Shown: positions 1-11,944 of the stretch, piece after piece
How positions within the stretch are numbered: the stretch's first letter is position 1
Layout of the letters: each line of letters begins with the position of its first letter
From: Impatiens glandulifera
Lineage: Eukaryota > Streptophyta > Magnoliopsida > Ericales > Balsaminaceae
DNA length: 64,000 nt
Direction of reading: 5' to 3'
Assembly (NCBI RefSeq): GCF_907164915.1
Contig: NW_025919560.1
Location: forward strand, 62,001-126,000
The notes under the pieces: generated by a model
What the model was told of the DNA's origin: nothing
Databases searched by the model: none
Seen by the model: the letters and a program-made list of their open reading frames with translations, nothing else
Position numbers and translations under genes: made by a program

Positions 1-1837
1 TCTAACCCAGCATTAGACAACATACATCGAACTTTCTCCACCAATGTCCTGTTCATACGTTCCGATACTCCATTCTGTTGTGGTGTTTTTCTAACTGTGA
101 AGTGTCGAACTATGCCACACTCTTGACATAACTTATGGAATGGATCATTCTTGTATTCCCTACCGTTATTAGTCCGGAGAATTTTAATCTTTCTTCCTGT
201 CTCGTCTTCAACTTGAGTTTTCCATTTAAGAAAAATCTCAAACACTTCACCTTTGTTCTTAATCGTAAACACCCATACTCTTCTGGAAAAATCGTCAACA
301 AAAGTAACAAAGTAATTTCTACCTCCAAGAGAAGGAGTCTTGGCAGGTCCCCAGACATCTGAGTGCACATAGTCCAAAATACCCTTGGTATTATGCATAA
401 CAGTGCCAAATTTTACTCGCCTTTGTTTTCCCAAAATACAATATTCACAAAAATATAACTTACAAACTTTTGTACCTTTCAACAATCCTTGCTTGACAAG
501 AGTTTGCATAGATTTCTCACCAGCATGCCCCAATCGCATATGCCATAATTTTGCTCTAATTTCTTACTGCTCCCGGAAGTTGATACACATGTTGTCCCAT
601 TAACTGTACTACCTTGATAGTAATACAAATTATTACTCTTTCTGGTAGCTTTCAACATCACTAGCGCTCTAGAGATTACCTTAAGAATTCTATTTTCCAA
701 TTTCACATTTAGGCCTTTTGACTCCAAGACCCCCAAAGAAATGAGATTCTTTTTCATATTCGGTATTTACTAAACATCTCTAATAATTCTGGTGGATTCG
801 TCATCATTCCTCATCTTGATTGAACATATCCCCTTTATTTTACATGTATTAGCATCTCCCATGTAAACAACTCCACCATTTAGCTCCTTAAAGTCAAAGA
901 ACCACTTTCGAACTAATGTCATATGATAAGTTCAGGCTGAGTCCAATATCCACGCATCGAGATGTGATGTTGTGTGTGTCATTGATAAAGAGTATTCTGA
1001 TTCTACATCACCTTTGTTTCTGCAACATTCGCATCTTCAGAATCTTTCTCTTTCTTCTTCAACTTTGGACAGTTAATCTTTCAATGTCCTTTCTCACGAC
1101 AAAAAGCACATTCATCTTTGACAACTCTACTTTCAGATCTTCTTCCTTTCCCTTTTGATTTGCTCTGCTGACGGCCCTTGACCATCAATGCTTCATCTGT
1201 TGTACCTACTTTGCTTTTCCTTTTATCCTGCTTTCTCAATTCATGACTATATAAAGCAGAACTTACAGCATCAAGAGAAACATTTCCCTTCCCATAAAGT
1301 AACGTTGTTTTTAAGTGTTCAAATTCATTAGGAAGGGACGATATCAACATCAATGCAAGATCTTCATCTTCAAACTTAACGTCAAGGTTTAACAGATCTG
1401 CTACCAATTCATTAAACTTAGTTATATGCTCATTCATAGTAGTACATGATTGGTAATCAAACCGGAATAGTCGCTTCTTCATAAGGATCTTATTCTGACC
1501 ACTCTTCTTCATAAATTTGTCCTCCAATGCTTGCCACAGTTTGTGCAGAAGTTTCATTCTTCACAACATACTTCTGCTCTCTGGACAGACACGACCGAAT
1601 TGTTCCGCATGCCAACCGATTCATGATACTCCACTCTTTTTCTTCTATACCATTTGGCTTTCCGACCTCAATAGAAATATCTAGACTCTGCTGAAAAAGA
1701 CAATCTAGAACATCATCTTGCCACATGCTGAAATGCCCAGTTCCATCAAAGATCTCCACCGCAAACTTCAAATTCAACATCAGTGTCCTCGTCCAGGATG
1801 ACGAAGGAGTTGATGCCCCTTTTGAAGACTCCATCAT
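1..1837 (-). pseudogene. Degenerate copia gag-pol (gag, protease remnant, start of integrase)
   Basis: Gag starts at 1837 (MMESSKGAST...) and runs to about 1490; the reading then shifts frame and continues at 1557-1081 as the UBN2-type gag domain, ending in the zinc knuckle CAFCREKGH. A TGA follows that histidine, where related elements usually have tryptophan. A stop-interrupted protease/pre-integrase stretch lies at about 990-760. The GAG-pre-integrase part (KNLISLGVLESKG) is at 757-479. The integrase core follows through the motifs HSDVWGP and FVDDFSRRVWVF to the left edge. The second catalytic acidic position reads LRTNNGREY, with Asn where Asp is usual. Gag-pol normally makes the particle and the enzymes that copy and insert the element. 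This copy cannot encode a working polyprotein. Confidence 0.88.
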
Positions 1838-1855
1838 GCTAAGGACGAACCTTCG

Positions 1856-1867
1856 GCTCTGATACCA
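1856..1867 (-). promoter_or_regulatory. Primer binding site (initiator tRNA-Met type)
   Basis: The minus strand reads TGGTATCAGAGC two bases inside the LTR. This is the usual plant copia primer site complementary to the initiator tRNA-Met 3' end. It fixes the inner LTR boundary and the element's orientation. Confidence 0.93.
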
Positions 1868-1869
1868 CT

Positions 1870-2197
1870 TGTTGGAAAAAACCCTGACAAAAACACAAAA
1901 AATAAAACAAACTGAAAGAACACTAACATAATTTGATAACGGAGTTCGGCCAAAATGTTGCCTACGTCTCCGAGCACTAAGGCTATCAATTAATAAGGAA
2001 GAAGAGATACAAATATTGGGTGCAATAAACCAAAGAGGGGAGAGTTTCTTTTATACACTAAGAAATTTCCCCAACTCCCATCATCTTCCGATGTGGGATT
2101 TATGCTAATTGTGAATATAATTTTTTTTATATACTAAGAAACTTCTTTCACTCTCATTATCTTCCGATGTGGGATTCTAATTGTACCAAAAATAACA
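1870..2197 (-). repeat. LTR of the left-edge copia element
   Basis: The 328-bp block starts TGTTGG and ends AACA on the plus strand, giving the standard TG...CA termini. It is about 93% identical by eye to the solo LTR at 63425-63753, with roughly 22 differences including small indels. It contains two copies of a CTTCCGATGTGGGATT motif about 80 bp apart. Confidence 0.92.
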
Positions 2198-3680
2198 AGG
2201 AGTATACACAATATATGCATCAACATGATCAAATTAACCTAGGACTAGTGTGTCGTTGTCATCTCTTCTCAAACAATGTGAAAAAATAGTCGGAATAGTA
2301 AGTTGAGTAGCTAATTGTAATAGATTGGGTTTCTTTAGTAATCCTTCAAAAAGATGTGTATGCATTAAATCTACAAATAATACCTTAAATATGAAAAAAA
2401 AATACATCTATATGAATTTAAGTGCTCACAACATTTATATATTCGTCATATACTTTCGGTACGAGATAACTCAAAGAGGTACCCTAGTCCACCACCACCC
2501 TCTGATGTATGGTAAACGTCGACTGGTGGGTAATGATTTTTCTTTGACGGTTATACTCTTAAGATCATAGTACAAGTCCTTATTAAAATTAATATAGTTC
2601 AAAATAAATAAATGTTTAATTGATCTATGAACATATTTCTTATTCATCAAACCAAATTAGTTGTGCAAATTAAGAAAGAGAATAATTAAATGTGCCGGCA
2701 CGGTATAGCACGAGTGAGAGACCAACAAAATAATAATAATAATAATAATAAATAGTTACATAATTAAATAATCATGACATGATAATTTTGAAAAAAAACA
2801 ATTATTATGTGAAAATGAGAATAATATTATGTAATTGAAATAGCCAATTATCCAGAAAAATCTTGCAAATGTGTTTTTGACCAAATTAAAATCATGTGCC
2901 ATAACATAATCATGTTATGGCAAGTCAAGAAACCCTTTCTATGTTTCATATATAACTTATTTCTTAATAATCAAAATAAATTAGTTGTGCAAATTAAGAA
3001 AAGTGAATGATTACATGTGTCAGCACGCGATGTAGCACGAGAGGTTTATAAACAACATATGCATCATCATGATCAAATTAACCTAGGACTAGTGTGTCGT
3101 TATATCTTCTCAAGCAATGTGAAAAAATAATAGAAATATTAAGTTGAGTGAGTAGCTAATTGTAATAGATTGGGCCTAAACTGTAAATACATTGATCATA
3201 ACTACTATATAGTAAAAATAATACATACTCTGAGATCTTAGAACATATTATTTCATTATAGTTCATAAGTGTTGCATGTTGTGCAACTTCTTTATTTTTC
3301 GGTAAAATATTACCTAATGTTACATGATAAGATAATTTAGCATGAAATCCACAAATCATACATTAAATGTGAAAAAGATGCATTTATATACTCACAACAT
3401 TTATAAACGCCTAATATATTTTTGGTACGAGATAACTCAAATATTCTGAGTAATGATTTTCCTTTGACAATTATACTTTTAATATCTAAACTATACCACG
3501 AGTTATTGTTAAAATTAATATAGTTAAAAATAAATAAAAGTTTAATGAATCTCTATATGCATGCATTTATGTTTCATACATAACTTATTTCTAAATCATC
3601 AAAATAAATAAGTTGTGCAAGTTAAGAAAGTGAAGGATTACATGTGCCAACACGGTGTAGCACGAGGGAGAGACCAACAA

Positions 3681-3716
<36 letters not shown>

Positions 3717-4516
3717 AATAGTTACATAATTAAACAATCATGACATGATAATTTAGAAAAAAATCAATTATTAAGTGAAAATGAGTAAAATATTATGTAA
3801 TTTAATTTGCTAATTATCCAGAAAAAATTTTAAAAATGTGTTTTTGACCAAATTTAAATCATGTGCCATAACATAATCATATTCAAACAAGTCAGTTAAA
3901 TAGTAACTTGAAGAATCCCCTTATATGTTTCATATATAACTTATTTTTTAATCATCAAAATAAGTTAGTTGTGCAAAATAAGAAAGTGAAAGATTAGATG
4001 TGCCAGCACGATGTTGCACAAGAGGAGTATACACAACATATGCATCATCATAATCAAATTAACCCAGGACTAGTGTGTCGTTGTTATCTCTTCTCAAGCA
4101 ATGTGAACAAATAGTAGGAATAGTAAGTTGAGTAGTTAATTGTAATAGATTGGGTTTCTTTAGTAATCCTCCGAAAAGATATGTACGCATTAAATCTACA
4201 AATCATAGATTTCGGTACGGGATAACTCAAAGAGGTACCCTAGTCCACTTCCACCGTCTGATGTATGGTAAACGGTAATCGATGGGTAATGATTTTTCTT
4301 TGACGGTTATTCTCTTAAGATCTAAACTATAGTACAAGTCCTTGTTAAAATTAATATGGTTCAAAATAAATAAATGTTTAATTATTTATCTATACATGCA
4401 TTTATTCTTTATATATAACATATTTCTTATTCATCAAAAACAAATTACTCGTGCAAATTAAGAAATTGAAGAATTACATATACCAGCAAAGTGTAGCACG
4501 AGGAAAAGACCAACAA

Positions 4517-4569
<53 letters not shown>

Positions 4570-5350
4570 GTAATTTAATTAGCTAATTATCCAGAAAAAA
4601 ATATAGCCAACGTGTTTTTGACCAAATTAAAATGATGTGCCATAACATAATCAAATTCAAACAAGTCGGTTAAATATTAACCGAAGGAGCATCTTCTATC
4701 TCCATATTCCTTTGAAAATGACGTAGAACACTCTCATTAGTACATTGACTCACTTAAGTGATACATCACTTAAGTGATACATCACTTAAGTGATACATCA
4801 CTTAAGTGATACATCACTTAAGTGATACATGTTTCATCAAAACATAGTACCGGTTTAGCTAAGAACGACCTATCTAAATCAAAGAGGTTAGGCCTAAACT
4901 GCAAATACATTGATCATAATTATTATATAGTAAAAATAATACATGCTCGAGATCTTATAACATATGATTTCATTATAGTTCATAAGTATTGCATATTGTG
5001 CAACTTCATTATTTTTCTGTAAAATGTTACCTAATAAGATAATTTAGCAGAAAATCCACAAATCATACATTAAATGTGAAAAAAGATGCATTTATATGCT
5101 CCCAACATTTATAAATGCGTCATATACTTTTGATTTGAGATAACTCAAAGATTTTGAGTAATGATTTTATTTTGACAATTAAACTCTTATGATATAAACT
5201 ATACTACGAGTTATTGTTAAAATTAATATAGTTAAAAATAAATAAATGTTTAATTAATCTCTCTATGCATGCATTTATGTTTCATATATCTTATTTCTTA
5301 ATCGTCAAAACAAATTAGTTTTAGTTGTGCAAAATTAAGAAAGGGAAGGA
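2198..5350 (+). repeat. Satellite array, left block
   Basis: Diverged tandem units of about 0.8-1.0 kb share the same landmarks in order: GATCAAATTAACC..GGACTAGTGTGTCG, a TAATAGATTGGG stretch, a TTAAGATCTAAACTATA stretch, a TGCATGCATTTAT stretch, an (AAT)n run (about 2728, 3680, 4517), and a CATGTGCCATAACATAATCA stretch. The same units form the array at 51705-64000. The block begins at the LTR target site and ends at about 5350, where the sequence changes abruptly to the 3' flank of the peptide-gene relic. The unit near 3160-3360 has lost the start of the short ORF described at 53217. Confidence 0.9.
4751..4830 (+). repeat. 16-bp tandem repeat, five perfect copies
   Basis: CACTTAAGTGATACAT is repeated five times without error. 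Each copy contains the perfect 10-bp palindrome CACTTAAGTG. All other satellite units in the window have this segment once, in the form CACTTAAGTGATGCAT, so this is a local expansion within one unit. Confidence 0.97.
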
Positions 5351-5464
5351 TACGGAGTTTCCTTGAAAGAGACCCCAATTTAATTGTAATATAATATGTA
5401 ATTAGAAGATATCATATAATTTTAATAATAATAATAATCTATCGTTATTATTAAATATTAACAA

Positions 5465-5665
5465 TTAATATATATACCTACGGAGGAGAAACGAGAAATT
5501 AGGGATGTCTCCACTCAAGAGATGTACATTTCTTAGAAGGTCACGAATTTTGAACGACTCTAGTTCCAACATATGCTGGTGGTGCATATAAACAACTTTC
5601 TCTAGAGTTAGAACATTGTGCCACACGACCGTATAGAACCTTAAAAACATTGAGGGAAAGAACAT
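5465..5665 (-). pseudogene. Relic of the His-rich secreted peptide gene (copy A)
   Basis: The 66-residue reading HNVLTLEKVVYMHHQH...IRDLLRNVHLLSGDIP aligns with the C-terminal half of the better preserved copy at 35241-35600. It has one repeat unit instead of three. It starts MFFPSMFLRF and lacks the strongly hydrophobic signal peptide of that copy. It ends without the FRDPYFDGY tail. The flank at 5380-5460 (GACCCCAATTTAATTG..GAAGATATCATAT) is also shared with the 35-kb copy, so the whole gene end was duplicated. The satellite array begins about 110 bp downstream, where the other copies have the short second conserved exon. Function is unknown. Confidence 0.6.
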
Positions 5666-5786
5666 CTAACATTATATTTTTTGAAAGAAAAGGAATGTAT
5701 GAGTGCTTAAGATAATTTAGCTATACTCTTATTTTAATATAAAAAAAAATATTAAAATAATTTAAAGGGTTATTAAAATAATTTAC

Positions 5787-5950
5787 CGGGCAAATTACCT
5801 GGGCGGCCCTCGAACTATCTCGATCGCTCACTTTTGGCCCTCAAACTAATTTTTGAAACAAATCGCCCTTTCAACTTTTATAAAGGTCACCAGTGGCCCT
5901 TCCGTCAACTTTTTAGTTAAACCTAACGGTTTAAGTTTAAAATATTATTT
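5787..5950 (+). repeat. End of a dispersed repeat, TE-terminus-like
   Basis: A sharply delimited block of balanced base composition starts GGGCAAATTACCTGGGCGGC and continues through CTCACTTTTGGCCCTCAAAC to TCAACTTTTTAGTTAAACC. Its composition and GGGCAAATTACC start resemble one end of a plant DNA transposon. I could not find the matching inverted end in the window, so its class is open. Confidence 0.4.
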
Positions 5951-6019
5951 TTTTATATATTATCTTTAATCTTATATTTTATATTTATATATATAATTAT
6001 TAAATCGCTTATATATAAT

Positions 6020-6130
6020 AGGGCAACCCACAATTAGACATAAGTATACATCTACTCTTATATATATATATTCAAATTAACCAAAACTTCGACCCGACAA
6101 TTCGAACATTTTATAAATATATGAGTATCA
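6020..6130 (+). repeat. Dispersed partial copy of the 309-bp repeat
   Basis: The segment GGGCAACCCACAATTAGAC..AAGTATACATCTACTCTTA..TTCAAATTAACC..CGACCCGACAATTCG aligns with the start of each unit of the tandem array at 19131-20185. It shows that the unit also exists dispersed, and that the array unit can begin at this point. Confidence 0.7.
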
Positions 6131-6519
6131 ATTTCTTAAAAAAAATTTTTTACATAATTTCATTCTTTTATATTTTAATTTTCCTTCTCAATTTCTTTCT
6201 TTTTTTACTAAAATAATCCATTTTAATTTCTCGGTTTAACCCCCTTTATACATTTTCTACTTATATATAACTAAATCCAAAACACATTCAAATCAATCTC
6301 ATGTTAAGTAATTACATAATTAAATATTTTACCTTTTTCTTCTTGATTTTTTCTTTTTTTCCCATTTGCTTCCTCTTCTTTTGATCTTTTCATCCCTTTT
6401 CTCTACCCAATTATTAATCGAATCCATTCATTTTTTTCCCATTTGCTCCATTTAACCTTTTTCTAACATAATTATTGGTGCATTCAAGATTTAATATTAC
6501 TTTGTAGAATTTAAAAAAA

Positions 6520-6870
6520 ATAAGTAGAAAGAAAATAAGATCACATTTTTTTATCAACCATAAACAAACTCTTGATCAAATTTAAAGTACTTTAAAAAAA
6601 ATTAAGAAAAGATCAGTAACAAAAACTGTGACAAATTAAAGGTGGTATAAATTGTGAGTGTTTACTTTTTATAATTAAGTGAATTAATTTGTTTCTCAAT
6701 TAATCATGTGCTCTAATTAGTTTTTTTTTTTATCAAAAATATGTTTAATTAAGGTTGTATTATAAATTAAAATTTTATGTTTCATTAAATTAATTTTGTT
6801 CTAATATATAGTTTAAAGAGTTTTCCTCAACAAATTAGATAGAATATTAAGTACTCACAATTACAATAAA
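6520..6870 (+). repeat. Segment duplicated at about 50380-50815, same orientation
   Basis: Shared stretches in the same order include GAAAGAAAATA.AGATCA, ACAAATTAAAG, TATAAATTGTGAGTG, TATTATAAATTAAAATTT and TAAGTA.TCACAAT. Similarity is moderate with many indels. Each copy lies a little more than 1 kb from a relic of the His-rich peptide gene, which suggests that an older, larger segment was duplicated. Confidence 0.55.
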
Positions 6871-7600
6871 TTTGTATGAAGTTAGATATATATAAGAAAT
6901 CCGACCTATTAAAATTAAAGCTTAAAATCTAGGTACGCAAATTGCTTGACTACTATCATTGTGGTTTGAAAAACTTGATCCTAATTTTTAAAATTTTATA
7001 TAATATTTAGACAGAAATGAAGATCAAAGATTTAAAAAGATATGTTATTTGAATATGCCTTTCTTAACAATTATAATTATAATTATAATTATAGTTGTGG
7101 TAATAATTAATGATTAAAATATTTGTGGATGATAGAAATGTAATATAAAAGCAAATTAAGTATAATAAATAAGAAAAATTATGATTTCACGTAACTTCAT
7201 TTTCTCTGTCTTGTCTAAAGAAAATGAGAGTTTCCTTTTTGAACGGTGACTAGAGAAACCAATTTAAAATAAAGTGCTATTGATTATAATTTGTTTAGTT
7301 TGTTAGAAGTTGATTTTTTTTATAAATATTGTTAGATAAAATGTACAATAAAGCTGAATAACATATACTATCATAAAAGAAATTATTATTTATAAGGAAT
7401 ATTTCAATTACATTATATATACAAGAAATAAATCAATCAAATAATATATTGATTTATTCAAATAATTTGTAAATATTTTATTTTTTATTATAAATTTGAT
7501 TAATTTTTTAAAATAATAAAAAGTTGAAGAGATAGAAATTTTAAAATTAGAGGAAATATTGTTACATGTAATATTTATAAGGTGACACATCATTTGAGCC

Positions 7601-7910
7601 TTGTTCGCTACAAATCTTTCGTATCATTACTCTTCAAATAGAATATGTCGGAAATGTACAAATATCGGCGGAAGCACCAACGGGTATGTAAATCTGGACA
7701 AGTGCTTCAAAGATGTAGATCCCGGAAAAGACTATCTTCAAGAACTTAAAAATCTTCAAAAGCTTAAAATATTTACAGTGGGATATAGCCCATGTCACCG
7801 CCAGCTATCACTAGTAAGAAAAAATTCAATAGTGAAGGCAAATGCCCACGGAACAATAGTCGTCGGTATAAGTACTGCAATACCGAGTAGTATTTTTGGC
7901 TTAAAGGTGG
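7601..7910 (+). pseudogene. Exon-like open stretch, unrecognised protein
   Basis: The reading is open for about 100 codons in DNA where stops are frequent. It has a more protein-like composition than its surroundings: RICRKCTNIGGSTNGYVNL, then KDVDPGKDYLQELKNLQKL, then ANAHGTIVVGISTAIPSSIF. It ends at a possible splice donor, AAAG|GTGGTA, near 7910, after which the sequence becomes AT-rich. I do not recognise the family. The ATG at 7601 has no support as a true start, so this could be an internal exon or gene relic. Confidence 0.35.
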
Positions 7911-8545
7911 TATATTTAAATATATTAAATATTATCAAATTAATATATATTATATCAATTTATTGATTTATCATAATATTTGAAATTATTTATTAATATT
8001 TTATTGTTGTAACTTAGTTAATTATTTAACAAGTTAAACTATATTATATTTTACTTACATTATTATTATTATTATTATTATATATATTAATTAAATAATC
8101 TGGTTGAGATTGAATTAAAAAAATGTTGAGTTATGGATAAAAAAAATAAAAGAATTAAAGATAAAATAATTTAATATTTTTTTATTAATCTAAGAGATGT
8201 ATAACCATGCATCTCTTATAGTTTGTTTGATGCTGATATGTTTTTAGAAATATTGTTTGATAAAAAGAAATGATTTTTTGAAATTTAATTTATAATGTTT
8301 TTTTTATATTTTAAATTTAATAAAATAAACTATGTTTAATGATTGTATGGTAAAATAGAAATAAGACTATAAAAATTGGATAAAAAAACAAAAAAAAAAC
8401 TATTAATATATATAAGTGATATATTTTTTCTTCTTTTTAATTTTTAAGAATTTTGAATTAGTTAATTGAATGATTGTATGGAGATTTTACATTCAATTAT
8501 ATACTACAACTACAACGGGTGAGTAAAGTGTTTAATAAAGCTAAA

Positions 8546-8700
8546 GGGAAATTTGAGGAAATGACCCCAAAATAGGGGCTAAATGCGTTTGGTGCGGGCC
8601 CATGTTTTTTATAGCGCTGGTGACCCCCAAATTTTTTAATGACCATTATACCCATGCGTCACGCACCCTCCAGATGCGTGACGCACCCAGATTCGTCCAG
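8546..8700 (+). repeat. Left terminal inverted repeat of the Pack-MULE-like element
   Basis: It pairs with 11945-12099. Best conserved are the outer 20 bases and the stretch from TTTGGTGCGGGCCCATG through the short repeated GCGTCACGCA motifs. The composition is far richer in G+C and CpG than the flanks. Confidence 0.85.
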
Positions 8701-8749
8701 ATTCGTAGGATGCGCCACGCAGGATGCGTCACGCAGGATGCGTCACGTA
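8655..8749. repeat. Subterminal 11-bp motif cluster, left (five copies)
   Basis: TGCGTCACGCA or a one-base variant occurs at 8655, 8675 (TGCGTGACGCA), 8711 (TGCGCCACGCA), 8725 and 8739 (ending CGTA). The motif is an interrupted palindrome that reads the same on both strands except for its central base. Clusters like this near transposon ends often bind transposase; that role here is inference. Confidence 0.85.
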
Positions 8750-9180
8750 GCAACCTGCCTGCGCAGCAACGAACGGACCATAGAAAGAAAGCCGCAGTCA
8801 GCTATTTTTCACACATCTACAAAATCAATCCCTAAGTAATCTAAATACCCTTCTTAAACGTTTCAAAACCTAGCTTTTCTTCTACTTCAATTGCAACTGC
8901 AAAAATCCCTCTTCAATCTTATTCGTTTGATCTGATTCCTTGCTCCTTTTCCAATCTCATTCCAGTACATTACAATCAGATTGTAATCCTCAAACAAGTA
9001 AAGTATCTTTTTTAGTTTCCCTTTCGATCTGGGCTGTCGTAGGAAGAATTGAGCCGCAGTAAACTGGAGTTTTCTTTGAGGTATGCACTTACTTTTCCCC
9101 TTTACTCGAATTGGTTGCTTAAGAAGACATAATTGACAAGATATTTGTTGGCCTGACATGACTTCTATAATGGCTTACAG

Positions 9181-9810
9181 GCTATTTGCTTGTTAATTGG
9201 GGTTGAAGATGTTTCACCGGACAAACAAGCTGATTTTCTTTCGGCATTGCTTAATCCCCTTTGCCAGCAGGTTAATAAAATATTAATTATCCTTTTGTAT
9301 AGGCCCGAGTTAATGTTACACACTTGTATCTAGTGCCTTTCTTTTTCTGATATCTGTCAAATGATGTTGTTTGATATAAAATAATTAGGTGGAGGTGTTG
9401 CTGCAAAATGCCAAACTTCACGATTCTGAAGAATCTCCTGCAAAGATTGCTAACATTCAGCAAATCATCATGGCGATTAATGCCCTGAGCAAGGTGCACT
9501 TTTGTTCTTTCATCAAGTCTGAATATTTATAAAGCACATGCATGATTTTCTACCATTTTGCAACTTCTATCTATTTACCGTGCATTAGGGAATTATTACT
9601 ACTTGATCAAAATAATAAATAAAGATAGAACACTTTCTTCTTTTATGGTTCCTTGTTTTCTGCTCTCTGTTATCTAAGTTGAATTTGTGGACATAGAATT
9701 GTTATATAGGGTTTGATTGCAATATTTTATTTGATGATGGGCATAACTGCTGATTGCTTGAAACTCATTATGTAATGCAGGGATTTAGTGAGCGGCTTGT
9801 GAATTCTTGA
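9181..9810 (+). pseudogene. Captured exportin-T (PAUSED-like) fragment, three exons
   Basis: Exon 1 (9181-9270) reads AICLLIGVEDVSPDKQADFL and on to LLNPLCQQ. Exon 2 (9389-9493) reads VEVLLQNAKLHDSEESPAKI and on to MAINALSK. Exon 3 starts at 9781 with GFSERLVNS and then hits TGA. All three have proper splice borders: TTACAG|, |GTTAAT, ATTAG|, |GTGCAC, TGCAG|. This matches the middle of plant exportin-T, a nuclear receptor that carries tRNAs out of the nucleus. Only about 75 of the roughly 1000 residues are present, and the match ends soon after the start of exon 3, where the capture breakpoint probably lies. It is a gene fragment in a transposon, not a working gene. Confidence 0.85.
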
Positions 9811-10062
9811 TCTCATCTAAGTTCCCTTCCTGCTCATTTTAATCGGCTTTAAATTACTGAAAAATGGTGATTGTATTAAAAATGAGATGGGCATAACTGC
9901 TGATTGCTTAAATCATCTTAAAAGAAATGAGAGTTAGATGTTGTGGGTACACATGAATATGGATTTCCTGCAAATTTGTATTGCCTCTCCTTTGTACTAC
10001 TCATTTTGGATTTAGTTATTACTTTAAGTTGTGGGTATTTCATTTGTTTTGTTTGGATGCAG

Positions 10063-10236
10063 TATAAGTCAAGACATGAAGGGAATTTGGTGGCGAAATG
10101 TTACTTTACAAAGCATAAGCTTGTATGGGAAGTTCTTGATGGTGGTTTGAAGAATAAGATTGAAATTCAGTGATCAGATATAATGTCATTAAAGAGTAAT
10201 TACCCAGATGATGGACTTGGGACTTTGGATTTAATG
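10063..10236 (+). pseudogene. Captured ASG1-like gene exon
   Basis: After an acceptor (GGATGCAG|) the exon reads YKSRHEGNLVAKCYFTKHKL, then VWEVLDGGLKNKIEIQ, then TGA, and continues in frame as SDIMSLKSNYPDDGLGTLDL before a donor ATG|GTAATT. I recognise the conserved block WEVLDGGLK.KIEIQWSDIM of a plant family that includes Arabidopsis ASG1 (altered seed germination 1), whose biochemical role is not well defined. The TGA stands where the family has tryptophan. The exon is part of the Pack-MULE-like cargo, 270 bp after the exportin-T piece and in the same orientation. Confidence 0.75.
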
Positions 10237-11218
10237 GTAATTAACTTGCTTCTTTTGATTGTTGTTGTTGGTTCAGTTTAGTGTTTGAATGACTCTTGAA
10301 CTAATGTTGGTGAACTTTTGATTATTTTGAAGTTTTCCACATTATGAGTCTTCTCATAGTTCATTAGGTAGAGTGCAACTAATTATAGTTTGTATAGTAA
10401 TTATTTTGTTGTCCTTTCATTTCATCAATTGACAAATTCTGATCATAATGCAGTAATGGACAGTCATGCAATAGAAGAATATGACTCAACCTGCTCAAAA
10501 GATGTCGAGAATAGATTCACTTGGTGAGCTGCTGGCTAATCACTTCTGATCACTTGGAAGGATGTCTCCTTTTGTGCCAATTTGAGTTTTGCTGTAAACT
10601 ATGTACTGTGTATATATATAACACATTTGTTATAGATTATTCTTCATTTAAATTGGTTCAAGCATTTAATTTATTTATCTTTTTTTTATTTGTTATTTGA
10701 TAAGAGAAGTGTGATTGAGGTAAATCTTTGAATTTTGAACGAAATGATTTAATGGTTTAGTTTCAAGTTATAGAGGGTTAAACAAGTCTGGATAGTTACA
10801 AATAAATTGTGATTTGTGAACCAGAAGTTGTGATTTGAGGTAAATGTAATGCTTTACAATATAAAAGTTTACAAATAAATTTTAACAGAGTTCCAAGATA
10901 GTTAAATTGTTATTATTTGAAGTTAAAATTTGTAGTAGAATATCTCATTCCAACATAAAAGGCACAAACACTAAAACTGATATAAACAGAATTCAGTACA
11001 ATAATGAGTAGCAGAATTGAAGCAATCAACCTTAATAGGCAGAGGGGATCATCAACAATATATGCACAAGATTTGTCTGAAACTGAATACCCCAAAATGA
11101 ACCCAAGAAAATATGTGATGTTGTTGGTAGTTCACCATTCAAGAGTTCACAAAGTGTTGAAAACATTTTTCAAGTTCTAATAAAATCTCAGTATCTCTAT
11201 TACAGGGACAAACCACCC

Positions 11219-11586
11219 TACCACCTCGGAAAGAAGTAGTCTGCAGTCCAACTCTGCTCAACAACCTCCCTTACTTTCATATTGTACTCGCATTTGTTTT
11301 CGCTGAACATCCTTGCAGCTTCTGAGTTGCCAAGTGAGTTTGGGTTCGGGTCACAAAGCAACGACTGCAGAAAAAATAGAACCCTTATAAGTTTCGATGT
11401 AATTTTGATCAGATGCTATCCATGACTCATGTTGTTGTTAGCAATGTAACTAATTAGGTATAACTTTTTGTATTTTTTAGTGTGAGCTTGATTTAGTTAG
11501 TTCCAACTTCAAAATCAAACAAACCCATACCTGGATGGAGGTAAGTATAGCAGTTACATCATAGATTGGGCTCCATTGATTTTATA
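11219..11586 (-). pseudogene. Captured UBC2/RAD6-type ubiquitin-conjugating enzyme fragment, two exons
   Basis: On the minus strand the first exon (about 11586-11532) reads QWSPIYDVTAILTSIQ up to a donor CAG|GTATGG. After a 167-bp intron ending CTGCAG, the last exon (11364-11219) reads [20 protein letters not shown], then [20 protein letters not shown], then AD. This is the C-terminal third of plant RAD6-like E2 enzymes, which attach ubiquitin to histone H2B and other targets. The catalytic cysteine lies upstream and is not included. The usual C-terminal stop after SWTAD is lost, and six further residues are read before TAG. Orientation is opposite to the other two captured fragments. Confidence 0.85.
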
Positions 11587-11610
11587 GAAAAACCAAACAA
11601 ATATCCAAAC

Positions 11611-11647
11611 TGCGTGACGCACCTGCGTGACGCACCTGCGTGACGTA
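11611..11647. repeat. Internal cluster of the 11-bp motif (three copies)
   Basis: TGCGTGACGCA occurs at 11611 and 11624, with a variant at 11637, spaced 13 bp. It is the same motif as in both terminal repeats, but lies about 450 bp inside the right end. It separates the gene cargo from the right subterminal region. Confidence 0.85.
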
Positions 11648-11944
11648 CCCGTATTTCGCCGCCGGTGACATTTATCTAATAAATCTCCATTCCCTAAACC
11701 CTAACAAAACAATGCGAAAGAAATGAAGGAAGGAGGAAGAATACCAGTAGTAGCGGACATCTCCTTCGCTGGGATTCCGACGTCTTCGTCGGGGGTCGTC
11801 GTCGGAGTTCGTCGTCGGGAGTCGTCTTTTTAGAGAGAAGGAAGAGAATGGAAGAATGGGAAGTGAAGAGAGAGAACAAGAAAGAAAGAACTGAAAAAAA
11901 CTGGAATTTTTTTAATTATATAGTAAGGGCATTGTGGACTTTTC

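Larger units (their letters stand above)
1..2197 (-). mobile_element. Partial Ty1/copia LTR retrotransposon, truncated by the window edge
   Basis: On the minus strand the order is LTR (1870-2197), a tRNA-Met primer site (1856-1867), gag, then the start of pol running off the left edge. The 5-bp sequence AGGAG directly after the LTR (2198-2202) is the visible half of the target site duplication; the same five bases flank the related solo LTR at 63425-63753. The element landed inside a satellite unit. The coding part has frameshifts and stops, so it is an old copy. The other LTR lies outside the window. Confidence 0.9.
5690..8545. other. AT-rich intergenic DNA with dispersed repeats
   Basis: Apart from the separately listed repeats (5787-5950, 6020-6130, 6520-6870) and the exon-like stretch at 7601-7910, I see only A/T-rich low-complexity sequence with short (TAATTA)-type runs, for example near 7065-7095. 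No convincing gene is visible. Confidence 0.6.

Noticed and set aside
8602..8839. Overlapping ORFs at the left end of the Pack-MULE-like element
   Set aside because: They run through the terminal inverted repeat and its 11-bp motifs; the G+C-rich repeat simply has few stop codons.
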